A stretch of 64,000 bases of DNA. It comes from Undaria pinnatifida (Eukaryota > Sar > Phaeophyceae > Laminariales > Alariaceae). This document shows positions 25,201-38,100 of the stretch, piece by piece. Positions within the stretch are counted from its first letter, which is position 1, and the number at the start of each line of letters is the position of its first letter. The notes under the pieces are model-generated. The model was not told the origin of the DNA. It saw only the letters and a list, made by a program, of their open reading frames with translations, and ran no database searches. The DNA lies in NCBI GenBank assembly GCA_012845835.1, contig JABAKD010000011.1, forward strand, positions 1,056,501 through 1,120,500, written 5' to 3'. Position numbers and translations under genes: made by a program.

Positions 25201-26191
25201 ATATGCACACCAAGAAAATTGAGAAATTTTACAACCACGATCCGAAAATGTAAGGACCGTTTCAACGGCACTTACATTTCCGGAGACGCGTGCTACGACA
25301 GAGGTGCACCACTTTCTTCTGAGGTTCTTCAATTTGGGAGCTTAATCTTGACCACTTACAAAAAACTACACAACGTGAATCGCGCAAAATTAAATGGCCT
25401 ATTATTATTTTTTTTTCCGGCGATTTTGGGCTAAGGAGCGGGGTCATTCAGAAAACAAAATAGCCAAAAAAAGGTATACCTCTAGTCTATGGTAGCACGC
25501 GTCAATAACAGGGTGTTCACATCAACCCTTTTAGCACCGCACTCCCGACATGGGTACAACACACTTAGAGTTAGACTAGTAAAGAAAAATAGGGGTTGGA
25601 AATGGGGTACGTATCAAACAGGTCGTTGGATCTGTAAACAGTCCTTTACATTTCCGGACGTAGTGTTATCAACCAGGTCGTTGGGCCTTCTACCCTTGCA
25701 ATCGGGCAGTCGCTAACGATCACAAACCAAACCCCAGCCGCAGGTCAGAGTTTCTTTGGTTTATTGTTAGCGGTGGCCCCAGCAATCTTCTCGCAGGGGG
25801 CCAGTCCTGGGATCGCCTTTTTACAGCTGCAAAACCACCCAATACTAACTCCACGTAGTCTGTCCGTCAAAAAACGGCTGTAGTACTACAAGGGTTGAGC
25901 GTTGCGGCGTCATCCGCGAGAACCTTTTGTCAGTAGCAGTGGGCGGTACCCCTATAGTGCCGCTATGTGCCAGCCCAATATGCCGGCACTGTTCAGGCCA
26001 CCGGCACTATTAAGAATAGGGTCATATATAAGAGCTCCAGTGATGCCGAACGATTCACCGGCACTATATCGGCAATATGCACTATTCAACCGACACTATA
26101 TCGGCAGTATACAATACTCAACCGGCACTGTATCGGCAATAGGCACTATGCAACCGGCACCATTGGGAGCCCCCTACTTGAAAAAAAAACG

Positions 26192-29100
26192 TCAGAGTTT
26201 AGGGGTGGCCCCAGCAACCTGCTCGCAGAGGGTCCGCATTTCGAGCAAGGCCACCTGCACGTGGTGGCACAGCCCGGCCGACCAGCCCTCCGGCCGGCGT
26301 CGGCACGCCACCGTAAATAGCAGCGACCGCTTCTTGATGGAGTACGCCACGCCCACGCCTGCATCGCCGAGCATTCAGCGTGAGGGTTTTGAAGCGGCGG
26401 ATGGGTGGGTGGGTGGGTAGGTGGGTGGGTCGGTGGGTGCATGGATGGGTGGGTGGGTGTAAACAGCGGCGGCCGCTTCTTGATGGAGTGCGCCACGCCC
26501 ACGCCTGAGCCGTCGAGCTTTCAACGTGGAGGTTTCGAGGCGGCGGGCGGTGGGTTAAACCTTTGGTTACTACCAGGTATTGCACTGCAAACATTATCAA
26601 ACATTAATTGCAGTTAGTTTTCGACAAAAAGGGGTTAAGGCGTTCAATAAAAAAAAGGGTTTAAGGCGGCGGGCGGGCGGGCGGGCGGGCGGGCGGGCGG
26701 GCGGGCGGGTGGGTGGGGTGGCGGGGGCTGCTGAAACACTTGTTGCCTATGCAGGGGCAGTCCCGTACCGAACATCCGGTAAAACGAAACTTGTCACATT
26801 TTTTGCGAATTTTTTGTTCGTGGAGTGGGGGGGCAAGTGGGGGTATATATACCCCCGCCTAGTTTTTTGTTTTGTAGCCGAACGAAGGGGCAGGAAAAAT
26901 GAGCCCGCGGGAGGTGCCCGCGAGTGCCCCAACCTGCCTCAAATTGAATTATAACGCGCTGGGAAGAAGACGCCCGAAGCCCATGCGGAGCACTTGCACA
27001 TTTTGTGTTTATTGTCGGGCCCGGTATTGGAGTCGACGGCACTTTGCCATGGGAGCGGGCAGAAGAATCTCCCCCTCTACGACAAGTTGGGGGGGGTATG
27101 CCCCCGCATTTCTACTGTGTGTATATGCTACCTCTTTGCGAGCATTAATTCCCCCCTTTTGACCGAAAAACATATCCTTTTTGGCCACTTCGGGTAGCCC
27201 GAAAAGTACGTACTGGTATTATATAAAAGTATTAGAAACCCGTCGGTTGTGAGATTGATAAATTTAGGGTCGATACTCATCTTTGCAAGCTGCGAGATAC
27301 ACCGGCCGCTCGTTTTTACACATGTATAAATTATCTTTTGAATACATAATATCATGACTCCTATTTTATACTACAGCAGTGAACGGGCAGTTCTCAAAAA
27401 AGAATATACATACCTCCCGTCTTCTTAGCCAAAAATCCTGAAGAAGGCAACATAACAAAAAGCCTCACCGTCCGGCACCACTTCTCCCCAGCCCCAGCTG
27501 TCGAACATCTCGTGCGTCAAGTGGCTGGTGCTCATCCTCCAGTGCTTGGAACGCGCGTAAACAGGGTCGTTGAACACCGGGGATGACTCGCCTGCGGGAA
27601 AAAATGCGAACGCACGGTGGGCAAACACACGGAAAAAGAAAGAACGACGGACGTCTTACGATAGAGGTTCACCTTGAAGTTTTCCTCCTCTCCTCCCTTG
27701 ACAAAATTACTCTTACACATCACCCAAAAACCCAAGTATTGAGAGAACTCACGCTATCGCTATAGTGGGACCCGAAGGACGCGCCAGCTAGCGCTGGGTT
27801 GCGAAAACAACTGAGTTAAATCGACACACGACGAATACGTGCGAGTGTGGTGAGCTTAACCTTTAGTTTTCCCCATCCGCGGGAGGATAATAATAAAAAA
27901 AAAAAAAAAAAGAGCGAAACTGAAAATACAACTCGGTAAGCATTCCCATGGCCTAGACATACTACAACCACGTGTTATTGTAACGCGTAAAACGTCATGC
28001 CAACGGAACTGGGTTACGAAGCTCCGTCCGTCAGAAACTTCCTTTAGGGTCGAAAGTGTTTCTGCTGTCATGGTAGCACGCGTCCATGCGACCCCGTTTG
28101 TCAACAGTCAATCTGATGCCAGAAGGAGACGCAGAGAGGCGGAGGGGAGGGGGGGGGGAGGAGGGAGGCATCCCACGGCAAGCGATCCGCCGACAGGAGT
28201 ATACGAGTGAACGCAAAACGAGCGCCCCATTTGGCGGAGGGGGAGGGGGGGGGGAAGCATTTGCATGCCGGCCGAGAACCAACGGTGTCCACAACATCGA
28301 AACACTACTCGTAAAAAAAGATCAGCTCATGGAATGGCGTACCAGGCTTAACGGTGTAAGTAAAAAAAGACCACATTTTTTTTTCGATGGAAAAACATAT
28401 CATGAGCAACCGATACGATGCGATACGATTTGATGGGATTTTCTCCTCACTCACCGATAGCAAGCGACTTGGCGAGCCCAAACATGTGGCGGTCCACATC
28501 CTTGCCCTGGGGGGGTAGAAGGGGGGCGGGCGTTCATTGGTCGGTGCGCGCGGAGACATTTGCGCCCAACGACAACAAGAAGGCCGACGGAAAGACACAT
28601 GATACAATAGAGGAGCATAATGTTTTCCCGGCAAGGGTGGGTGCCTACTTGAGGAGCTAGCTCTATGCCTCACCCAAAAGTGTATTCGTTTTGAGAAAAA
28701 TGAAAGCGCAACCCGACGAAAAAGTTATCATGGCCTAGGTAGGGCAAAACAACAACAATTTTTTGCAAAACAAGGATTACGTTTCGACGAATTTGTGTTC
28801 AAGATGGGTTAAGGAGCCCTGCCATCCAGAAAATAATTTGGTCAAAAAGTGCTACCTCTATCCTATCAATAGCACGCGTCCGAAACGAAGAATACCAACG
28901 GTAACAAGACGGTGGATGACAACAGCAATCCCAACGGTAACAAAATAAAGTCAATGGGAACAAGAAGGCCAACCGTAACAAGCAGCAATGACCTCAACGG
29001 TAACAAAATATTCCAACGGCCACCCCTATCGCCAATAAAGTAAGCTATCTTATCGGCAGAGCTCCGTACATAATCCATAATTGATCTTTACAGCAGAAAG

Positions 29101-32100
29101 AACAATTAAATAGTATCAATAAGCCTAATATATTTGCTTGTCACCCACCTCGGCCGCGCTCCTTGCATACTCTACGTGAGCAGCAGCCGCCTCCCGCAGG
29201 AGTTCCAAGCGGCGTGCGGTCGGCCTCCGGTCGCTCTTGTCCTCCATCGCTAGCACCCACGCTTTCACCGCGCTCGACAGGACGCGCACGCACGCCGTCC
29301 GCCCGTGGAGAAACTTGCGGACCTGCGCCGGCTCGTACGTTGCCCAGAACTCGCCTAAACGTAAAGACATTGCAGAAAATGTTTCAAAGATGTCAGCTGT
29401 GAGGCCGATTAACCAACCACCCAATTAACCAACCAACCAATCAACCAATCAACCAATCAACCAACCAACCAATCAACCAATCCATCAATCAACCACTAGA
29501 GAATCAATCAGCCAGCCAACCAACCAACCAACCAATCAACCAACCAACCAACCAGTCAACCAACCAACCAACCAACCAACCAAACCAACCAAACCAACCA
29601 ATCCATTAATCCACCAATCCATCAATCCACCAACCCATCAATCATTAACCAACCAACCAACCAACCAACCAACCAACCAACCAACCAACCAACCAGCGAA
29701 CCAACCAGTCAACCAACCAGTCAACCAACCAACCAACCAACCAAACCAACCAAACCAACCAGTCCATCGATCCACCAATCCATCAATCCACCAATCCACC
29801 AACCATTAACCAGTCAACCAACCAACCAACCAACCAAACCAACCAAACCAACCAGTCCATCGATCCACCAATCCATCAATCCACCAATCCACCAACCATT
29901 AACCAGTCAACCAACCAACCAACCAACCAACCAACCAACTAACCAATCAACCAACCATTCAACCAACCAACCAACCAATCAACCAACCAACCAACCAAAC
30001 CAACCAAACCAAACCAACCAAACCAAACCAACCAAACGAAACCAACCAACCAGCCAAACAACCAACCAATGACCGATTGAGATATTGTACACACATTTCA
30101 AAAAGATCAGTTGTGAGGTCGACCGATTCGTAGAGAAAAATGGTCAACAAATGCACGTGGGGGAGGGGGGGGGGGGGGGGAGGGGAGACGCGACAGGGAA
30201 CGTTGGAATGTTGACGTTTGGGCTGTTACACCCAGCGGACAGATCAGATTCCCACATACTTCATCGTATAGATACTGTAGATATTTCGGGGCAGATAGCC
30301 GCCTGACCTGCAGGATCTGCGTGATCTGTAGATATATCGGGGCAGATAGCCGCCTGACCTGCAGGATCTGCGTGATCTGTAGATATATCGGGGCAGATAG
30401 CCGCCTGACCTACAGAATCTGCGTGGTCTGTAGATATTTCGGGGCAGATAGCCGCCTGACCTGCAGGATCCGCGTGATGTACAAGTAGATAGATTCATCA
30501 TTTCCGTGCGAGGTGGATCGATTCGATCGATCTGTGCCAAACGGGGTGCACCCAAATTTTCTTCGGCTCCTCTCTTGAGGACCTGTCCACCTCATCACCT
30601 CATCACCTCTCACAAACAATAAGCTGCTTGAGTAAGTACCAGGTACGTACTACAGTAGTAGATACGCTTTGTTCGAGGAAAATCCCATGGCCTCTTACTA
30701 GGTGTAGCTTGAGTAAGTACCAGCTATGTACTAAAGTAGCAGATGCGCTTTGTTCCAGGAAAAACCCCATGGCCTATTAATAGGTGCTACTGTAGGTACT
30801 ACTACTACTATTAATATGTGTTATCAGGTGTTATTAGGTGCCGTTATATAATAATAATACCAGGTAGGTGCTATTAGGTGATGTTAGGTACTATGATATT
30901 AGCTGCTTCTAGCTGCTATTAGGTGCTATAAGGTGCTAAGACGTACTGCTAGGTGCTAATAGGTGCTATTAGGTACTGTGAGGTACTGTGAGGTGCTGTT
31001 AGGTGCTGTTAGGTGCTAATAGGTGCTGTTAGGTGCTATTAGGTGCTGTTAGGTGCTAGGTGATATCAGGCATTATTAGGTGTTTAATAGGTGCTGTTAG
31101 GTGCTACTGGGTGCTAGTAGGTGCTATTAGGTGCTGTTAGGTGCTAGTAGGTGCTAGTAGGTACAAGTAGGTACTACTACAGTAGGTACTATCAGGTGCT
31201 AATATTAATAGGTACTACTACGTGCTATTAGATGCGGTTAGGTGCTATTAGGGTTAGGTACCCAATAGGTATTATTAAGTGCTATTAGGTGACCTAATAG
31301 TACCTACCCCTATTGGGTACTATTAGGTACTACTATTAGGTACTATTAGGTGCTATTAGGAACTATCAGGGGCTATTAGGTACTATTAGGTGCTATTAGG
31401 TACTAGCAGGTATTAGGCACTAATAATGCTAAGTGCTACCGGTATATATTAGGCACTATTAGGTACCATTTGGTACTATTAATATTAGGTACTATTACGT
31501 ATGACACTGCTAGGTACTACTAGGTACTATATAATACTACTATTAATAGGTGCTAGGTGTTATTAGCTGCTATTGGGTGATAGTAGGTACTATTGGGTAC
31601 TGCTATTAATAGGTATATTTTGAGGTATCATATGGATATATAAGGAATGGGATCCCCACGATTCTGGAAAGTTCCTCCTTGATGAGCATGATGAGGAGTT
31701 CCGTCACGTCACGCCCGTCGTATATTATAAAAATAAAAATACACCCAGCTGTGAGATCGAAGATTTCGTCGAAACTCATCTTTGCAAGCTGTGTGTGATA
31801 CTCCGATCGCGCGTATTACCGGGTGTTTGTCATCAATAAGGATACAGGTCAGCGACTCCCCTTGAAACTACGGTGTAGTTTGTACCTGGGTCAACAGGGT
31901 GATGCTGGTCAGTCTGTGCGCGGAAACTATAAAAACAGTTCAAGAGGGGGACAACATCTGACAGCTGCGGAAGGAAATGCATCAGTTTATCAAGTGTATC
32001 CTGTAAGTCATCTAACCGGCGAGGGGAGGGCGGAGATTTCAAGGGCGCCGGGGTTTGAACAAGAGGGAGCGGTGGGGGGGGGGGGGGGCGACAGGCAACT

Positions 32101-35100
32101 TAATCTGTGCGCGGAAACTATAAATCCTTCAAGGGGACAAATCTGACGGTTTTGGAAAGAATGCACCAGTTTACCATGTATATCCTGTAAGTCGTACAAC
32201 CAGTGAGGAGAGGGCGGAGTGTTCGAAAGGGGGGGGGGGGGGGGATTTCCAATAGCTTTAGGTCGCATAAATGTATATCTGTTAGGAGCTTGCCATACGC
32301 GTGATGCTAGGCGATGGTGCGGGTGGTGGGGAAGGAGGGGGCGTTGGGGGGGGGGGGGGGTATGAATTGGAGCTACGGCATGGATGGCTATAGCACGCGC
32401 CCGCATCCATTCTGTCGCAGGCATCGGGTCTCGCTCGAGAACCACCAACTGTCTTGACTCACCTGTCATCTTGTAGACCGCGAGCTGAAGAGCCATCTGC
32501 ACGAACGCATCTGGGCTGAACTTGAACGTCTTTATGCCACTGGCGCCGTAGCCGGTGAACTCCAGGACCGTCATCTGCATCACACCGACATGCACGGACG
32601 GCCCAGGGAGAGAATCGTTAAACCACACATTCCTTTTTCTTTTTCTTTTTGCTCATCCCGTTCAACGTTAATCTTCGCACTTTTCATTTCTCCTTCTCCC
32701 TCCCTACCCGTCACTCGCGTAAGAGGTCACTAAGCAGGCTCTTATCCCCCCCCTCCCCACCACGGTATGCGCCTTCGTTTTTATCGCGGAAATATTTCAG
32801 CTATTTCTTCCCTCGTCAACTCGCATCGAATGTGCCTATTATTAACAAATGTTAACATCATTTATTACTGGATTACTAGCGAGTGTATGTTTCTAGTTTT
32901 CACGGCGCCAAATCACCAGGGCTGTCCTCGTCGATTTTACCGCGGTAAAATTACCGCAATTTAACCACGGTTGGTGGTAAATGCCGCGATTCCGTGAATT
33001 GCCGTGGTTTCCGCTTGCCGCGGAAGCGTGCCGTGCAGATGCCATGATATCTTATTACTGTACCGCGACTGCCGTGGTTTTCGTTTACTGCGGAAGCGTG
33101 CCGTGCAAATGCCGTGCTTTTTTATTGCCGTACGGCGACTGCCGTGGTTTTCGTTTACCGCGGAAGCGTGTGCTGATTTCTGATTATTACTGTGCCACGA
33201 TCTACCGTATTAGAACTTTATGCCGAGCACAGCGATGGAGATTCCAAGGTCGTGTTCTGTAGGGTACGCACAAACCATACCCGGGATATTTATCCAGGGT
33301 ATTACCCTACAAAGAACTTCTGTAAGTTCTGTAGGACATTCATACCCGTACCCGGAACTTCTGGAAGTTGTGTACGACATTCATCCCCGTACCCGTAACT
33401 TCTGGAAGTTTGGTACGCCAGTGCCACAAATACGCGGGGTACGGGTATATAATATTTTTTTAACTTATGTGAGTTCTGTGCGCCCGTGCCACAATACCCG
33501 GAACTTCTGTGAGATCTGTAACACTTCCGTACCTTACCCGGAACTTCTACCTGTTGCGTATTGTCGATGTTTTTTTCCAATTGGAATAATAGTTAGATCT
33601 GCCGTGACGGCAATGCAGCTACCGTCATTGTCTTGAACTATCCTCTGTGTTTCGGTAGTTTCGCTTCTTTGTCGCGGCACTTGGATTCTATCGAGCTAGT
33701 GGAAAAATGTGGGCTTGCGACCGCCATTATTTAATTTGAAGCACCACAGCCGGGGTACGCTATGGTATGGTATGATCTGTTACAGCGCAGTATAGCAGTG
33801 AGCGCGGCTGTTGCCCCGGTCCCCACTCGTTGAGGTTCACGATTTATCGCTTCTCTCGGTGGTGGTTTTGTCGATAATTCATAATTCCCTTAAAGCTACG
33901 ACAGATTGCCTCGGGGGCATTGGCCCAGTGAGAACATGCCATGCAAGTTGGATTGAATCCTCCACTTCAAAACGAACTCCCCCCCGAGGGGGTGTGCATT
34001 TACTCGCGTATTCCCCGCACCCGAACTTCTGCAAGTTCTGTAGGACACTCATACCCGTACCCGGAACTTCTGTGAGTTCTGTACGCCCGTGCCACAATAC
34101 CCGGAACTTCTGGAAGTTATGAAAGACTTCCATACCCGTACCCGAACTTCTGTTAGTTATATAGGACATTCATACCCGTACCCAGAACTTCTGTGAGTTC
34201 TGTACACCCCGTGCCACAATACCCGGGGTACGGGCACAGCACCTTTTGTACCCGCCCGGAACTTCTGTGAGTTTTGTACGCCCGTGCCACAATACCCGAA
34301 ACTTCTGGAAGTTCTGTAACACTTTCATACCCGTACCCGAAACTTCTGGAAGTTCTGTAAGCCTCCCATACCCTCACCCGGAATCCACAAACCCTACAGA
34401 ACATAACCTTGCAGATTTCGGCCTGGCGGGTCTTCAAATGAGGGATGGAATCCCCCGCCTGCGCATATCTTCGCTCTGCGTATCTACCTTTGGTTTTCAA
34501 GCATGTTCTTCAAGTATAATACCTGGTTTGATTCAAGTTTTAAATTTCATGATTTATGATTTCATGATTCCAATACAATGTAGTCCTGGTACCAGGTAGT
34601 ACTGGGATAGTTTTTCGATTGTATTCACATGCCCCTGTGTTTTGAGTATGTCGGCTTTTGTTTGGCGTTTGGTTCTGGTGGATTGCCGGTCCCTTTACGC
34701 AGCCGATTCGCTGCTCCGGGGTCTTTACAGCTTTGGAGCGGCTATTTTGCGCGTATTGTACTTGAGTATTAACTTTTTCTAATTTCTCATATACTGGTAC
34801 GGTGCTCGATTTTTGGTTTGCGTGTCGTTTTGTTGTCTACAGCAGTTACTTTTGCAACTTTTGTGTATTATTAATATATACATATTTCGCACCTCGTGCA
34901 TTGATGGAGTTAGCATATATATAAGGGGAGTCGCCGTCCTATATCCTTGCTTCCATATGACGACTGTCTCTGCTACTAACAAGCGGCTCCTCACAAGTGG
35001 AGGGGTGCAACTGGTCGCGACCGCGCTGATCGATACCTATCATGACGCATTGCGGAGACTGTGACCCGAGCAGGTGTGCCGAGGGGTTTTTAAGATGTTG

Positions 35101-38100
35101 GGCTCAGTGAAGAAACATATACGATTGCCCGGCATGATGTGGACGGCTGCAGTTGAGCGCATTGCCGCGCTCAGCGCGGGCGTTGGGGCTCCCACTAGTC
35201 CGAAGGTCCGCGCTGATCGCAGCAATGCTTTCAACTGCAGCCGTCCACATCATGCCGGACAATCGTATATTCCTTCACTGAGCCCAACATCTTAAAAAAC
35301 CCTCGACACACCTTCGATACGAATTCACCTCCTGTAAAGTCGTCGCCGCTGAGTTGGACTAGCAAGTTAGCGCGCAATCCTTGACAGATCTGCTGTATGT
35401 CTCTCAGTACTATATCGAGTTAGGAAGCTTCATTATTTTTCCCTACAACACCAACCGCTTCACTTCTAGTACGTACAGGCGGTCGCCCCCGTGGCGTATC
35501 AGGTTATCCTCGAGCCTGGTATAGGTCAGTTTCGTGAGTTCGAGCCCCGTCGAGTGCACACTCGTATAAATTCGTTGCTTTTGTGCACAAATTGACTTGC
35601 GGAAAGCGGGAGAGCGTGAGTTAGCAACACTCGATGAAAAATCGACGAGCAGTGGGATTGCTGACCCCTATGCGCGATAAAAATTGAAGGCGAGAACCGG
35701 GGGGAAGAAGGGACGACACCTGTGACCACGGCTTGTCCAGAAGCTGGAAAGTAGAAGTGTGCAGAAAAAAAAATCCTTAATGAGCACACAAACCCAGTAA
35801 TACGCGCGATCGGAGTATCACACACAGCTTGCAAATATGAATTTCGACAAAATCTTCGATCTCACAGCTGGAGTGTATTTTTTTTTACATAATATATGTT
35901 GTGTTGGTGTCACACACTTGGTATCTGGTAATGCAGTACGAGTATTTCGTTTGGTCGTTTCCCTTTCCTGTTTACGTGGATCGTTTGGGTCCAGGACGCC
36001 TCAGCTTTTGTTGCTGCGGCGAGCTGTTTTGAGTGATAGCAACGACGAAATATACATGCAAGTACTGCAATATTTTCGTCTTCTTTCGGGAATGTTATGA
36101 GTGATCAACGTTCAAGTTCATGCTGAACACTGTCGGATGACAAACACAACAATAATGATATAATATACAGAAAAAAAGAGTGAGATCATCACAACCTTTC
36201 CATTGTGAGTTTTTGACGTTTTTCATGAAGCACCGTGGTGGCGTTACCTTACCTACTCTACGGCGACGTTACCGTGGCTGCTGACTACCGCCGACGCGTA
36301 GCGGTGCAAACACAATGGTTTGTGACTACTGTACCGCGGCTGCCTGACGTGGTTTTCGCTTGCCGCGGAAGTGTGCCGCGCAAATGCCGTGAATTTTTGT
36401 TACTGTACCGCGACTGCCGTGGTTTTCGCTTACTGCGGAAGAGTACCGTGCAAATGCCGCGACTTCTCATTACCGTACCGCTACTACCGTGGTTTTCGTT
36501 CACTGCGGAAGCGTGCCGCACAAATACCGTCATCGCGAGTAACCGTGCCATGATCTACCGCATCAGCATTTTTGGCCGAGGACAGCCCCGAAAACTACTG
36601 GTAGCCCTTTTTCGATCGCTGAAGCCGGAATATACGATACGGCCACCGCCGCCGCCGCCACCGCCGACAGAAAAAAAAAACATAGACAACTTGACGACAG
36701 TGACAAAGGTCAAACATCCTGCTGCGCGAGCTCCTAGCGATAGCTATCCCATACTAATAGGTAAACCTATCTGTTTGTCTCTGACCTCGTGATCGTTGAT
36801 GAGCTGGTCGAAGGCAGCCTCGGCGGAGCTAATCGACCGGAGGGAGGCTGGTGACAAAGCGAGGTCGAGAGGCCTGGGGGGGGTGACGGGGGTGGGAGTC
36901 CAGCCCGTCCCAGCGGCGTCGCTTGCGCCAGCGTCCTCGAACCCCATGGTCTTCTTCGTCATGAAATCAGCGAGCCGAAGCGTCTGCACGGAGCGGGGCA
37001 CAATTGAGGAGTCCAGCACACGGTAGGTGTTGGGTGGTGATTGGAGGGAACCTGACCATGGCAAAAACCTTGTGGGACTAAGCACGCGCGACCCTAGATA
37101 AAATAGCGTTTATAGCCTCTAGATCGACCAACAGCACGTCTTCAGATCGAGCGCTCGTACATATCACCCACCCACAACAAAACGCCTTCTACACCTACAG
37201 CACACATCGGCATCGCGTCCATCCCATAGCCCTTAGATCAAACAGCACAGCTTCTAGATCCAGTAGAGCGTAGCTTCTAGACCGAGTAGCATAGCATCCA
37301 GATCGAATGCATTGCACAGCTTCTAGATCAAGTAACAGCACATCTTCAGACCGAGCAATTGCGTAGAATCCACCCACTCACCCACCTATCCACCAGCCAT
37401 CCACCAAAAAAAACGCCGTCTGCACCTATAGCACACATCATAGAGCCCTTAGATCGAGCAGAATAGCTTTGAGGACAAGTAGCATTGTCTCTAAATCGAG
37501 CATATAGCACAGCCTCTAGATCGAGTAACAGCACATCTTCAGACCGAGCACTCACATACAACACCCTCCCCCCCTAAAAAAATCCTCAAGCACGTACACA
37601 CTCACCGGCATCCCATCCATCATAGAATGCTCGCCGATCAGCCCAGCCTTCCCATTCCCAAACACCACAACCTGCACAGGCTTATCAAAGAACCGGTTCC
37701 TCCCATCCCCATGCCACAGCGCTCGCGCTACATCAGATCTCGTCTCTGGCCTCGAATCATCAAGACACACCACCAACGCCGCCGCTTCCACCCTTTCCAG
37801 CAAGTCTTCATTCCCATCCGCCACCAGCTGCTCGCGAGCGATTGCCCACTCAGGCCTCCCCCAGGCGGTCAAGACTCCGACAGGCCGCGCTGCGGCCTCG
37901 GGAGGTCCTGCCAGGTCCAGCACGGCTTGCAATTGGGCCTGGATATCCTGCCGGGATAGCGGCTCTCCGTCCGCGTTTGTGACGTGAATGACGAAGAGGC
38001 GGTTGTGGCGCATGACCACTACGTGGTGGTTTGCCGCGGCGGGGTACAGGCGCACGCGGTCTTCGGCTTGCCCCGGCACTCTGCAAGCGTTGAACCTGCC

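Larger units (their letters stand above)
21009..26191. other. Intergenic region between the convergent H2A and carnitine acyltransferase genes
   Basis: No gene supported on either strand. The left part has a 35-bp tandem array (about 21050-21255), a homopolymer G run near 21400 and a 63-bp array (about 21770-22240). Around 22860-22910 there is a GGT-rich patch. From 23300 to 25900 I see only short random frames, a dispersed-repeat end near 25430-25505, and a GTGCCGGTATGCGCCAGC-type repeat at about 25945-26165 that also occurs near 19310-19500. Confidence 0.6.

Noticed and set aside
29405..30070. CRISPR-like or telomeric repeat
   Set aside because: The array is a simple AACC tetranucleotide with no spacers and no TTAGGG-type unit, so it is a plain microsatellite.
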